64,000 nt of DNA from positions 62,001 to 126,000 of the forward strand of contig NZ_JBIPKH010000002.1 in NCBI RefSeq assembly GCF_044068625.1. The letters run 5' to 3'. Origin of the DNA: Desulfurivibrio sp044068625. Its GTDB lineage: Bacteria; Desulfobacterota; Desulfobulbia; Desulfobulbales; Desulfurivibrionaceae. Both the position numbers and the translations under genes were made by a program. Below are positions 41,712-50,353 of the stretch, piece after piece. The stretch's first letter is position 1. Each line of letters starts with the position of its first letter. A model generated the notes under the pieces. The model was not told where the DNA came from. It saw only the letters and a list, made by a program, of their open reading frames with translations, and made no database searches.

Positions 41712-42785
41712 TCATCCGTTGAACAAGCGCATGATATCATTGTAGAAAACGAAGAACATCAGAGCGATCAACAAAACCAGTCCCACCTGCTGGGCCAGCT
41801 CCCGCACCTTCATGCTCACCGGTCGGCGGGTGAGGGCCTCGACGGTGAAAAAGACCAGATGGCCACCGTCCAGCACCGGAATCGGCAGCAGGTTGAGAAT
41901 GCCCAGGTTGATGCTGATCAAAGCGATAAAGTAGATGAAGTTGATCCAGCCCACCTCCATCTGCTGGCCGGCCAGCTGGGCGATCAGTATCGGCCCGCCC
42001 AGCTCCGAGGCGGGGATGATCTGTTGGAACATTTTGACGATGGCCACCAGGGTCAGCCAGATCAGGCTCCAGGTCTGCTCCAGGCCGGCCATCACCGCCC
42101 CGGGCAGGGAAATCGGTTGATAGACCGTTTCGCTGCTGCGGGTAATCCCCAGCATGTAGCGTTGCCCCACCACTTCGCCGAAGATGTTTTTCACCTCCTG
42201 TTTGGCCGGAACCCCCGCCGTTGCAAAAACCTCATCACCCCGCCGGACGCTGATGGCCACCTCCCGCCCTTCACTGTCGCGGATCAGGCGGGAAACATCC
42301 TCCCACTCCTCGGTGGCGACCCCGTTGACCGCCAGAATGATATCCCCCTGCTCCAACCCGGCCGCCGCCGCCGGTGAGTCGGCGGCGACTTCGCCGATGG
42401 TGGTCCCCGGGGCCGGGTGGGGCATCCCCACCGCCGCGAAGATCAGGAAAAAGAGCAGCACCGCGAAGGCCAGATTGAAAAAAGGGCCGGCGGCGACGAT
42501 GATGAAGCGCTGCCAGACCGGCTTGGTGGCGAAACAGCGATCCCGATCGGCGGGGTCGGTCTCATCGCCGGGATTTTCCCCCAGCATATTGACATAGCCG
42601 CCCAGGGGGAAGGCGCTGATCTGATATTCGGTTTCCCCCACCTTGCGGCCCACCAGCCGGGGACCAAAGCCCAGGGAAAATTTCAGGACTTTGACCCGGA
42701 AAAGTTTGGCGAAGAGAAAATGGCCCAGCTCATGGACGAAAATAAGCAGTCCCAGCACGATGATGAACGAAATAATGCTATTCAT
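41712..42785 (-). CDS. rseP: Site-2 intramembrane zinc protease RseP
   Basis: The 357-residue membrane protease has HELGH in FVHELGHFLFAKLF at its first helix, the FSLGFGPRL and GGYVNMLGE stretches, one PDZ domain (VAADSPAAAAGLEQGDIILAVNG) and the distal NLLPIPVLDGGHL with the third zinc ligand. E. coli RseP has two PDZ domains, so this is the shorter one-PDZ form. It cleaves membrane-bound anti-sigma factors or signal-peptide remnants. The ATG at 42785 lies 2 bp downstream of the dxr stop. Confidence 0.93.
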   Translation of the reverse strand: MNSIISFIIVLGLLIFVHELGHFLFAKLFRVKVLKFSLGFGPRLVGRKVGETEYQISAFPLGGYVNMLGENPGDETDPADRDRCFATKPVWQRFIIVAAGPFFNLAFAVLLFFLIFAAVGMPHPAPGTTIGEVAADSPAAAAGLEQGDIILAVNGVATEEWEDVSRLIRDSEGREVAISVRRGDEVFATAGVPAKQEVKNIFGEVVGQRYMLGITRSSETVYQPISLPGAVMAGLEQTWSLIWLTLVAIVKMFQQIIPASELGGPILIAQLAGQQMEVGWINFIYFIALISINLGILNLLPIPVLDGGHLVFFTVEALTRRPVSMKVRELAQQVGLVLLIALMFFVFYNDIMRLFNG

Positions 42786-42787
42786 GG

Positions 42788-43993
42788 TCAACTCTTTTTT
42801 TGTTGGCGGCGATTATCGGTTTTGATCATCAAGGCCTCAACCACCGATTCAGCCAGCATTCGGGCGGCGAGGTCCATGGCCAGCACCGTGGCGATCCGGT
42901 CGGCCTCCTTGAATTCCGCCCGGCTCAAGGTCTCCGCCACCACCAGGGCGATCTCGGGAAAGCGGATCTTGCCGGTGAGAAAGGCCTCCACCGCCACTTC
43001 GTTGGCGGCATTCAAGGCCGTCGGCATGGTCCCCCCCCGCTTGCAGGCCTTATATGCCAGTTGCAGGGCGGGAAAACGTTCGAAGTCGGGGGGAGAGAAG
43101 CTGAGATCGCCGCATTTGCTCAAATTGAGTCGGGGCAGACCCAGCCGAAGCCGTTCGGGGTAGGAGAGGGCATAGACAATGGGGATCCGCATGTCGGGAA
43201 TCCCCATCTGGGCCACCACCGAACCGTCGATATACTCCACCATGGAGTGGACGATGCTTTGGGGGTGAACCAGGACCTCGATCTGCTCCACCGGCACGCC
43301 GAAGAGCCAATGGGCCTCGATCACCTCCAACCCCTTATTCATCAGAGTGGCGGAATCGATGGAAATTTTACGACCCATGGACCAGTTGGGGTGGCTCAGC
43401 GCCTGTTCCGGGGTGACTTCCCAGAGTTCCCGGGCGGCGGTGTTGCGAAAGGGGCCGCCGGAGGCGGTGAGGATCAGGCGGTGGATATCCTGGTGGCGGC
43501 CGGCCTCCAGGGCCTGGGCGATGGCATTGTGTTCGCTGTCGATGGGGAGCAACTGCACCCCCTGGCGGGCCACCGCCTTCATCACCAGGTCTCCGGCCAT
43601 CACCAGGGTTTCCTTGTTGGCCAGGGCGATATCCTTGCCCGCCTCAATGGCGGCCATGGTCGGGGTCAGGCCGGCGGCGCCGACAATGGCGGAAACCACC
43701 AGGTCGGCTTCGGCCAGCCTTGCCACCTCTTCGTTGCCGGAGCGGCCCACCAGTACCCTCTCTCCCCAGCCCCGGGGCAGGCTCTGGATCAGATCGCCGG
43801 CCAGGGTTTCGTCAGCCACCGATACCAGCAGGGGATGAAAGGCTTCGATCTGGTCACGGAGCAGCTTGATATTGTTGCCCGCCGCCAGGCCCACCACCCG
43901 AAAACGGCCGGGATAATGGCGCACCACTTCCAGGACGTTGCAGCCGATGGAACCGGTGGAGCCCAGCAGGGAGATATTTTTGCTTGAGGTCAT
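42788..43993 (-). CDS. dxr: 1-deoxy-D-xylulose 5-phosphate reductoisomerase
   Basis: Dxr makes MEP in the non-mevalonate isoprenoid pathway using NADPH. The 401 residues show ISLLGSTGSIGCNVLEVV (NADPH loop), ALANKETLVMAGDLV, LLPIDSEHNAIAQAL (metal Asp/Glu), TASGGPFR, HPNWSMGRKISIDSATLMNKGLEVIEAH and LNAANEVAVEAFL. It lies in the conserved frr-uppS-cdsA-dxr-rseP order, 3 bp after cdsA. Confidence 0.96.
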   Translation of the reverse strand: MTSSKNISLLGSTGSIGCNVLEVVRHYPGRFRVVGLAAGNNIKLLRDQIEAFHPLLVSVADETLAGDLIQSLPRGWGERVLVGRSGNEEVARLAEADLVVSAIVGAAGLTPTMAAIEAGKDIALANKETLVMAGDLVMKAVARQGVQLLPIDSEHNAIAQALEAGRHQDIHRLILTASGGPFRNTAARELWEVTPEQALSHPNWSMGRKISIDSATLMNKGLEVIEAHWLFGVPVEQIEVLVHPQSIVHSMVEYIDGSVVAQMGIPDMRIPIVYALSYPERLRLGLPRLNLSKCGDLSFSPPDFERFPALQLAYKACKRGGTMPTALNAANEVAVEAFLTGKIRFPEIALVVAETLSRAEFKEADRIATVLAMDLAARMLAESVVEALMIKTDNRRQQKKS

Positions 43994-43996
43994 GGT

Positions 43997-44791
43997 CTAG
44001 TTGCCCAGCAGCAGCAGGTAGTAGAGCAAGGGGGCCACCAGCAGCAGTGAGTCGATCCGGTCGAGAATGCCGCCGTGGCCCGGGAGCAGGCGGCCGGAAT
44101 CCTTGACCCCGGCTCCCCGTTTGAGCAGGGATTCGGTCAGGTCCCCGACCACTCCCGCCAGGGAAAGGATAAAAGCAAAAAGCAGGGCCTGCAACAGGCT
44201 GATGGTCGGGAAAAAGAGCCAGGTGGCCAAACCGGTCACCGTCAGGCCGGCCAGGACCCCCCCCAGCAGACCCTCCACCGTTTTGCCGGGGCTCAGGGCC
44301 GGGCAGAGCTTGTGGCGGCCCAAGGTGGTGCCGGCGTAATAGGCCCCCGAATCGGCGGCCACGGCGATCAAGCCGGCGATGATCAGCCACTCACGTCCCA
44401 AGGGCATGGCCATCAGGAGCGGGAAATGGGCCAACAGCAAGGCGGGGTAGAATACGGCAAAAACCGACCGCATCAGAAAACCGTGGGGATCGGTCAGGCC
44501 GGCGTAACGGAAAATGGTCAGCAGAATCAGGCCGGCCAGGGCGGCCATGGCGGCGGCCCCGATCAGGGCTGGACTGCCAGTGACGGCGGCCAGAACCGGC
44601 AGCATGGTCAGGGCAAGAAACAAGGGGCGCAGGCCGGCCTCGCCCCCTTTAACCAGCAGGATCAGCCCATATTCCCGCAGGGCGAGGAGGGCCAGCAGGC
44701 AGATCACGCTCCAGAACAGCAGGGGTGGGGCGTAAAGCAGTAGCAGCAGCCAGGCGATGCCGATCACCACCCCGGTTAAAATCCGTTGCAT
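43997..44791 (-). CDS. cdsA: Phosphatidate cytidylyltransferase
   Basis: CdsA forms CDP-diacylglycerol from phosphatidate and CTP at the inner membrane. The 264-residue protein has about seven to eight helices and the C-terminal signature SLLKRGAGVKDSGRLLPGHGGILDRIDSLL, followed by a final helix. The ATG at 44791 overlaps the uppS stop (TAATG); the longer frame upstream is the uppS shadow. Confidence 0.95.
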   Translation of the reverse strand: MQRILTGVVIGIAWLLLLLYAPPLLFWSVICLLALLALREYGLILLVKGGEAGLRPLFLALTMLPVLAAVTGSPALIGAAAMAALAGLILLTIFRYAGLTDPHGFLMRSVFAVFYPALLLAHFPLLMAMPLGREWLIIAGLIAVAADSGAYYAGTTLGRHKLCPALSPGKTVEGLLGGVLAGLTVTGLATWLFFPTISLLQALLFAFILSLAGVVGDLTESLLKRGAGVKDSGRLLPGHGGILDRIDSLLLVAPLLYYLLLLGN

Positions 44792-45531
44792 TACGCCTGC
44801 TCCCGGTCGTTGACCTGTTCGCCGGTACGACCAAAACGGCGCTGGCGCTGCTGGTAGTCGGCAATTGCCGCCAGGAAATCTTCCCGGCCAAAATCGGGCC
44901 ACAGTACCCTGGTGAAGTACAGCTCGCTGTAGGAGAGTTGCCAGAGCAGGAAATTGCTCAATCTGGCCTCGCCGCCGGTGCGGATCATGAGGTCGGGGTC
45001 GGGGAGGCCGGCACTGTCCAGCTGGGCGCTGAACAGCTCTTCGCTGATCTCTTCGGGTTGGAGACAGCCCTGGGCGACCTCCCGGGCCAGGTGCCGGGTG
45101 GCCCGCAACAGCTCGTCGCGGCTGCCGTAACTGAGGGCCAGATTAAGAATCAATCCGTCATTGGCCGCGGTTTTGGCCATGGTCTTTTCCAGAATCCGGC
45201 GGACCTTGGGGGGCAACCGTTCGATCCGGCCACAGGTCCGCAACTGGACCTGGTTTTGCAACATCTTGTCCAACTGACTTTCCAGATAGGTCTGCAGCAG
45301 TCCCATCAGGTTTTCCACCTCGGAGCCGGGGCGCCGCCAGTTTTCGGTGGAGAAGGCGTAAAGGGTAAGGGCCTTGATCTCCAGTTCGCGGGCGCATTTG
45401 ACCACTTCCTGGACCGAGCGAACCCCGGCCTGGTGGCCCATGATCCGGGGTTTTCCCTGTTGGCGGGCCCAGCGGCCATTGCCATCCATGATGATGGCGA
45501 TATGGCGGGGCAGCTGGGACTGATCGAGCAT
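44791..45531 (-). CDS. uppS: Isoprenyl transferase (undecaprenyl diphosphate synthase)
   Basis: The 246-residue cis-prenyltransferase has HIAIIMDGNGRWARQQGKPR (catalytic Asp and Arg), TLYAFSTENWRRP, LSYGSRDEL and DLMIRTGGEARLSNFLLWQ followed by SYSELYF. It makes the C55 carrier for peptidoglycan and O-antigen. It overlaps frr by one base. Confidence 0.96.
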   Translation of the reverse strand: MLDQSQLPRHIAIIMDGNGRWARQQGKPRIMGHQAGVRSVQEVVKCARELEIKALTLYAFSTENWRRPGSEVENLMGLLQTYLESQLDKMLQNQVQLRTCGRIERLPPKVRRILEKTMAKTAANDGLILNLALSYGSRDELLRATRHLAREVAQGCLQPEEISEELFSAQLDSAGLPDPDLMIRTGGEARLSNFLLWQLSYSELYFTRVLWPDFGREDFLAAIADYQQRQRRFGRTGEQVNDREQA

Positions 45532-46085
45532 CAGACTTCCATCATCTCTTTTTCTTTATCGGCCATGATGGCGTCGATTTTGCCGATGAAAGCGTCGGTT
45601 TCCTTCTGGGCTTCATCCTGCAGGCGGAAGAAATCATCTTCGGGCAACTGCTTGTCGGCCTTAAGTTTTTTAAGGGTATCCAAGGCGTCACGGCGGGAGT
45701 TGCGGATCGCCACCCGGTACTCCTCGCTGATCTTCTTTACCTGCTTGACCAGCTCTTTGCGCCGCTCTTCGGTGAGCTGGGGGATGCTCAGGCGGATCAC
45801 CTTGCCGTCGCTGCTGGGGTTGAGGCCGATATCGGAGGCGAAAATCGCCTTTTCAATCGCCTTGAGCTGCTGGGTGTCCCAGGGTTGAATCACGATCATC
45901 CGGCTTTCGGGGATGGTGAGGGTGGCCACCTGGTTAAGCGGCATGGAGGAGCCGTAAGCCTCCACCTTGATGCCGTCCAGCAGACTGAGGGAGGCGCGGC
46001 CGGTGCGGATGCGGGTCAACTCACGGCGATAGGCCTCGAGACTCTGCTCCATTTTTTCGGACATCTCCAGAATCACTTCATCCAT
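45531..46085 (-). CDS. frr: Ribosome recycling factor
   Basis: The 184-residue RRF has the expected RTGRASLSLLDGIKVEAYGS and TIPESRMIVIQPWD near the N-terminus and a coiled, charged C-terminal half (ERRKELVKQVKKISEEYRVAIRNSRRDA). It splits post-termination ribosomes with EF-G. GGAGTGAG before the ATG at 46085 decides the start over a GTG at 46094. Confidence 0.96.
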   Translation of the reverse strand: MDEVILEMSEKMEQSLEAYRRELTRIRTGRASLSLLDGIKVEAYGSSMPLNQVATLTIPESRMIVIQPWDTQQLKAIEKAIFASDIGLNPSSDGKVIRLSIPQLTEERRKELVKQVKKISEEYRVAIRNSRRDALDTLKKLKADKQLPEDDFFRLQDEAQKETDAFIGKIDAIMADKEKEMMEV

Positions 46086-46108
46086 CGCTCTCACTCCTTG
46101 GGAATCTT

Positions 46109-46834
46109 TTACTTGATCAGGGTTCCGACCTGTTCGCCGCTCACCGCCCTTTTCATATTGCCCGGAACGTTCATGTCGAAGACCATGATCGGGGTGGCGT
46201 TGTCCATGGCCAGGGAGATTGCCGCCGAATCCATCACCTTCAGGCGACGAGTCAGGACCTCCTCAAAGCTCAGGGTGTCGAAACGGACGGCATCCTGGTG
46301 ACGCAGGGGATCTTTGTCATAGACCCCATCGACCCGGGTGGCCTTGCAGACCAGATCGGCCTTGATCTCCAGGGCCCGCAGCATGGCGGCGGTGTCGGTG
46401 GTGAAGTAGGGATTGCCGGTACCGGCGGCGAAGATCACCACCCGGTCCTTGTTGAGATGGTGATGGGCTTTCTGGCGGGAAAAGGACTCACAGACCGAGG
46501 GCATGTCGATGGCCGACAGCACCCGGGCCGCCACTCCCCGCCGCTCCAGGGCGTCGTGCAGGGAGAGGGCGTTGATCACCGTGGCCAGCATGCCCATATT
46601 GTCGGCGGTGGCTCGATCCATGCCGGCGGCGGAGCCGGCCATCCCCCGGAAGATGTTGCCGGCCCCGATCACCAGTCCTACCTGGACGCCCAGGGCGACA
46701 ATCTCCCGGATCTCAGCGGCGAGATAGTTGAGGACCTCGCCGCTGATTCCATACGCCTGCTGGCCCATCAGGGCCTCGCCGCTCAGCTTGAGCAGCACCC
46801 GCCGGTGGGGGCTGTTTGCGGAATGGCTGGTCAT
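46109..46834 (-). CDS. pyrH: UMP kinase
   Basis: PyrH phosphorylates UMP to UDP. The 241 residues show RVLLKLSGEALMG, VIGAGNIFRGMAG, DRATADNMGMLATVINALSLHDAL, FAAGTGNPYFTTDTAAMLRALEI and KATRVDGVYDKDP, all typical of the bacterial hexameric amino-acid-kinase-fold enzyme. It sits 23 bp before frr in the rpsB operon. Confidence 0.96.
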   Translation of the reverse strand: MTSHSANSPHRRVLLKLSGEALMGQQAYGISGEVLNYLAAEIREIVALGVQVGLVIGAGNIFRGMAGSAAGMDRATADNMGMLATVINALSLHDALERRGVAARVLSAIDMPSVCESFSRQKAHHHLNKDRVVIFAAGTGNPYFTTDTAAMLRALEIKADLVCKATRVDGVYDKDPLRHQDAVRFDTLSFEEVLTRRLKVMDSAAISLAMDNATPIMVFDMNVPGNMKRAVSGEQVGTLIK

Positions 46835-46837
46835 CGC

Positions 46838-47428
46838 TTACCCGATCTGGAACCGAGCGAAGCGCTTAACGGAGATGTTTTCCCCCAGTTTGGCGATCAA
46901 CTCGTTGAGCAGGTCCTGGATGGTCAGGTCGGGGTTTTTGACATACTTCTGTTCCATCAGGCAGACATCGGCATAATACTTTTCAACCTTGCCGCTGATG
47001 ATCTTGTCGAGGATATTTTCCGGTTTACCGGAATCAAGAGCCTGCTGCTTATAGATGTTGCGCTCCCGTTCCAGCAGATCCGCCGGCACCTCTTCGCGCT
47101 TGATGGCGATGGGGGCGGAGGCGGCGATATGCATGGCCACGTTTTTGGCGAACTCCTGGAAATCGCTGTTTTTGGCCACGAAGTCGGTTTCACAGCCCAC
47201 TTCGACCATCACCCCGAGCTTGCCGCCGGCATGGATATAGGTTTCCACCACCCCTTCACTGGTGGCCCGGTCGGCCCGTTTCTTGGCTACGGCCAGACCT
47301 TTCTGGCGCAGGAAGTCGATCGCTTTTTCCATGTCGCCGCCGGTTTCAGCCAAGGCCTTTTTGCAATCCATCATCCCCGCGTTGGTTTTATCGCGGAGTT
47401 CTTTGACCATCTGGGAAGTAATCTGCAC
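46838..47428 (-). CDS. tsf: Elongation factor Ts
   Basis: EF-Ts exchanges GDP on EF-Tu. The N-terminal UBA-like domain (VKELRDKTNAGMMDCKKAL) and the core (GKLGVMVEVGCETDFVAKNSDF, MHIAAS) are present. At 196 residues it is the short form common outside Gammaproteobacteria (E. coli has 283). The start is a GTG preceded by AAGGAG. Confidence 0.96.
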   Translation of the reverse strand: MQITSQMVKELRDKTNAGMMDCKKALAETGGDMEKAIDFLRQKGLAVAKKRADRATSEGVVETYIHAGGKLGVMVEVGCETDFVAKNSDFQEFAKNVAMHIAASAPIAIKREEVPADLLERERNIYKQQALDSGKPENILDKIISGKVEKYYADVCLMEQKYVKNPDLTIQDLLNELIAKLGENISVKRFARFQIG

Positions 47429-47487
47429 GTCTTTCTCCTTTTTTGAAAAGAGCTGTTCACTTACAAGCTGTTATGTTTGGCAATCGA

Positions 47488-48279
47488 TTAACCCTGGATC
47501 GGGGTTTCTTCCTCCGCCGGAGCGGCGGCGGCGACCGCGATTTCGTCGGCCTTGTCGGCGGCGGCCTGCTGGGCCATGGCGTGGTTCTCTTTCCCGGCCA
47601 GCACCGCGTCGGCCATGCGGGAAGCCACCAGCCGGATCGATTTGATGGCATCGTCGTTGCCGGGGATCAGGTGATCAATGCCGCTGGGGTCGCAGTTGGT
47701 GTCGGCGATGGCCACCACCGGAATCCCCAGGCGGTTGGCCTCTTCCACGGCGATGTTTTCGCGTTTGGGGTCAACCACGAAGATGGCGGCGGGCAGCGAC
47801 TTCATCTCTTTGATCCCACCGATGTTACGCTCCAGCTTCAGGGACTCCTTCTGGATCATCAGAATCTCTTTCTTCTTGTAGCGGTTGATGGTGCCGTCTT
47901 CCTGCATGGTGGTGTAGTTCTTGAGCCGGTCCACGCTTTTTTTGATGGTCTGATGGTTGGTCAGCATGCCGCCCAGCCAGCGGTGGTCGACATAATGCAT
48001 CCCGCAACGGGCCGCCTCCTCCCGGATGATCTCCTGGGCCTGGCGCTTGGTGCCGACGAAGAGGATGCTGCCGCCCTGGGCCGCGGTCTTGGCCATGAAT
48101 TCACAGGCCTTGTTGAACAGGGGCAGGGTTTTGTCCAGGTTGATGATGTAGATGCCGTTCCGGGCTCCGAAGATATAGGGTTTCATCTTGGGGTTCCAGC
48201 GGCGGGTCTGGTGGCCGAAGTGGAGGCCGGCTTCGAGCATTTCACGCATGTTGACTTTGGGCAGTTCTGCTTGGGACAT
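47488..48279 (-). CDS. rpsB: 30S ribosomal protein S2
   Basis: S2 of 263 residues: MREMLEAGLHFGHQTRRWNPKM, GIYIINLDKTLPLFNKACEF, VGTKRQAQEIIREEA, RWLGGMLTNHQTIKKS and PAAIFVVDPKRENIAVEEANRLGIPVVAI are all diagnostic. The C-terminus is an Ala/Glu-rich tail. It heads the long minus-strand operon; AAGGAG precedes its ATG. Confidence 0.97.
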   Translation of the reverse strand: MSQAELPKVNMREMLEAGLHFGHQTRRWNPKMKPYIFGARNGIYIINLDKTLPLFNKACEFMAKTAAQGGSILFVGTKRQAQEIIREEAARCGMHYVDHRWLGGMLTNHQTIKKSVDRLKNYTTMQEDGTINRYKKKEILMIQKESLKLERNIGGIKEMKSLPAAIFVVDPKRENIAVEEANRLGIPVVAIADTNCDPSGIDHLIPGNDDAIKSIRLVASRMADAVLAGKENHAMAQQAAADKADEIAVAAAAPAEEETPIQG

Positions 48280-48620
48280 GATTTCTCCTTACAAATATGA
48301 TTTTGGTTGATCCTCCATTCCTTCTCCCAACCCATAAATTCAAGGGCACCAGAGGGGATCGCCGTCGCGCCGTTTGCTTGTTGGCTGCTCGGGCGGCGGA
48401 ATGTGTGAAGTAAAAAACCCGCCTACTCTACAGTAAGGAGGGGCCTTTTGCAAGATTGAATCAAGCTTTTCGCAGCGGCGGTGGTGAATTGTCCCCTGTC
48501 CCCCTGGTGGCGACCGATATTAACGGATGTTTCAGGTAAATTGCGGAGGAGGGGGTGGGTGTGGTAACCTGCTTTCTGCCCTGTTGGGGTAAGGCTGCGA
48601 AACAGTGACAGAGGGAACTT
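48280..48620. other. Divergent promoter region between rpsB and the sigma-54 activator gene
   Basis: The 341 bases must hold promoters for rpsB (minus) and the activator gene (plus). No gene is supported. Read on the minus strand, 48444-48412 forms an imperfect hairpin (CCC.CC.TACT / AGTAGG.GGG, one bulge and one mismatch) followed by TTTTTT, resembling an attenuator or terminator ahead of rpsB. No GTTGCA-type enhancer element is seen. Confidence 0.45.
48412..48444 (-). terminator. Possible intrinsic terminator/attenuator in the rpsB leader
   Basis: On the minus strand an imperfect 9- to 10-bp stem with loop GTAG-like sequence is followed directly by six T residues. It lies ~130 bp before the rpsB start codon. 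If the rpsB promoter is upstream of it, it could attenuate the operon; otherwise it stops antisense transcription. Confidence 0.35.
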
Positions 48621-50060
48621 ATGACCCTGGGTTTTAATGATGGTGATGGCACTGATGATCGGCCCCGGCTGCTGCTGGTGGATGATGATCCGGACATGCT
48701 GACCATGCTTGCCCGTCTGGTCAAGCGTAAATGTGATTGTCTGGTGCAAAGCACCTCCTCGGGTGAGGAGGCCTGTGAGCTCCTGGCCCAGTGGCGGCCC
48801 GAGGTGATCATCACCGATCTCAAGATGCCGGGGCTGGACGGCATGAGCCTGCTGCGCAAGGCCAGGGAGCTCAATCCCGGCGTTTCGGTGATCGTGATGA
48901 CCGGCTACGGCAACGTCGAACTGGCGGTGCTGACCCTCAAGGAGGGGGCCTATGACTTCATTGAAAAACCCTTCGATCAGGAGCGGATTATCCACAGCCT
49001 GAAGCGCTGCCTGGAAAGGGTGAGGCTGCTCAAGGAAAACCAACGGCTGCAGCAGCAACTTGGCGCTCAAACCGCGTTTCCGGGCTTTCATGGCAACTCC
49101 AGCCGGATGCGGGAGGTTTTTGAACTGATCAACAAGGTGGCCGATACCGATGTTACGGTGTTGATCCGGGGCGAGTCGGGTACCGGCAAGGAGTTGGCCG
49201 CCCGGGCTCTGCACGCCAAAAGCGCCCGGGCCGCCAAGCCGTTTGTGGCCGTCAACTGCCCGGCCTTACCGGCGGAGATCCTGGAAAGCGAGCTTTTTGG
49301 CTATGTGCGCGGGGCCTTTACCGGCGCCGGCCATGACAAAAGGGGGCTGTTTCTGGAGGCCCAGGGCTCCACCCTGCTCCTGGACGAGATCGGGGATCTG
49401 CCCTTGGCTCTGCAGACCAAGTTGCTGCGGGTCCTGCAGGAGCGAGAGATCATGCCGTTGGGGCAAACCAAAAGCATGGCGGTGGATGTAAGGGTGCTGG
49501 CCACCACCAATCAGAATCTCGAGGAGAAGATCCGCCGGGGAGATTTCCGCGAGGATCTTTTCTATCGGCTCAACGTGGTGCCGCTGGTCATGCCCTCCCT
49601 CCAGGAACGCCCCGAGGATATCCCGCTGCTGGCTCACCATTTCCTGGAAAAGTATGGTGCCGAATATGACCGTGAGGGCCTTTTCTTTTCCGAGGAGGCC
49701 CGCCAGTTCCTGCTGCGGCGGCCCTGGCCGGGCAATGTCCGTGAGATGCAGAATGTGATCAAGCGGGCGGTGCTGCTGGCCACCGGCGAGGAGATCTCCC
49801 CCGGTGAGCTGGGTTGTGGGGGGAAGGCCAGGGAGGAGTGCTGGGGGCCGGCCACCCTGGGGCAGCTCCCTTACAACCGGGCCAAGCAGGAGCTGGTGGC
49901 CGGCTTTTCCCGGGCCTATCTTGACTGTGCCCTCCAGCGCAGTGGCGGCAACGTGACGGCCGCGGCCAGGGCCAGTGGCCTGGGACGGCAGGCTTTTCAA
50001 CGACTGCTGCGCCGTTTCGGCCGCTCAACTGACCAATCCTCCAACGGCAATGACCAGTAG
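48621..50060 (+). CDS. NtrC-family sigma-54-dependent response regulator
   Basis: The 479-residue protein has the full three-domain plan. The receiver (residues ~15-130) has the acceptor Asp66 in ITDLKMPG. The AAA+ domain (~145-385) has GESGTGKELAARALH, the sigma-54 loop GAFTGA and Walker B STLLLDEIGDLP. The C-terminal Fis-type helix-turn-helix is AARASGLGRQAFQRLLRRFG. When phosphorylated it should bind upstream sites and open sigma-54 promoters. Two such promoters with a shared upstream element occur downstream in this window (50231 and 59519), and two histidine kinases are nearby. GAGGGAA precedes the ATG. Confidence 0.94.
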   Translation: MTLGFNDGDGTDDRPRLLLVDDDPDMLTMLARLVKRKCDCLVQSTSSGEEACELLAQWRPEVIITDLKMPGLDGMSLLRKARELNPGVSVIVMTGYGNVELAVLTLKEGAYDFIEKPFDQERIIHSLKRCLERVRLLKENQRLQQQLGAQTAFPGFHGNSSRMREVFELINKVADTDVTVLIRGESGTGKELAARALHAKSARAAKPFVAVNCPALPAEILESELFGYVRGAFTGAGHDKRGLFLEAQGSTLLLDEIGDLPLALQTKLLRVLQEREIMPLGQTKSMAVDVRVLATTNQNLEEKIRRGDFREDLFYRLNVVPLVMPSLQERPEDIPLLAHHFLEKYGAEYDREGLFFSEEARQFLLRRPWPGNVREMQNVIKRAVLLATGEEISPGELGCGGKAREECWGPATLGQLPYNRAKQELVAGFSRAYLDCALQRSGGNVTAAARASGLGRQAFQRLLRRFGRSTDQSSNGNDQ

Positions 50061-50078
50061 CTGGGTTGCCTCTTTTCT

Positions 50079-50111
50079 GTTGCACCGCAACGTAATGGTT
50101 GCACCAATAAC
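50079..50111 (+). promoter_or_regulatory. Putative enhancer (UAS) for the sigma-54 activator, TauE promoter
   Basis: Site 1 is the near-palindrome GTTGCACCGCAAC (50079-50091). Site 2, GTTGCACC, starts 19 bp later at 50098. The same two-part arrangement with the same 19-bp offset lies before the molybdoenzyme gene (59382 and 59401). It is 152 bp upstream of the -24 GG, a usual enhancer distance, and 19 bp after the activator gene itself. Confidence 0.6.
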
Positions 50112-50230
50112 TCTCCCTGCTTGGATGATAACGAAACCCGCTCCCCGGGATCTCCTTTTATCCTGTTAAATTTGCGCAATACATAAAAATGGCTCTGTTT
50201 AATTAAAAGAGGGATAAGCCGCCGAGTGGC

Positions 50231-50245
50231 GGCACTGTTCTTGCT
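50231..50245 (+). promoter_or_regulatory. Sigma-54 (-24/-12) promoter upstream of tauE-like gene
   Basis: GGCAC-TGTTC-TTGCT matches the -24/-12 consensus (TGGCAC, five bases, TTGCW), with exactly 10 bases between GG and GC. The leader after it holds a GCAGCCGC/GCGGCTGC hairpin (50261-50283). The identical promoter core with one base changed is found at 59519. Confidence 0.8.
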
Positions 50246-50353
50246 AGGTCCAGTTGGCGGGCAGCCGCCTTTCCCGCGGCTGCTGATTGGTTTCGGCAGG
50301 GCAAAAAAGACCTCCGCGGGTCCGGGAGGCGCAACCAAACAGGGAGGAGTGTT

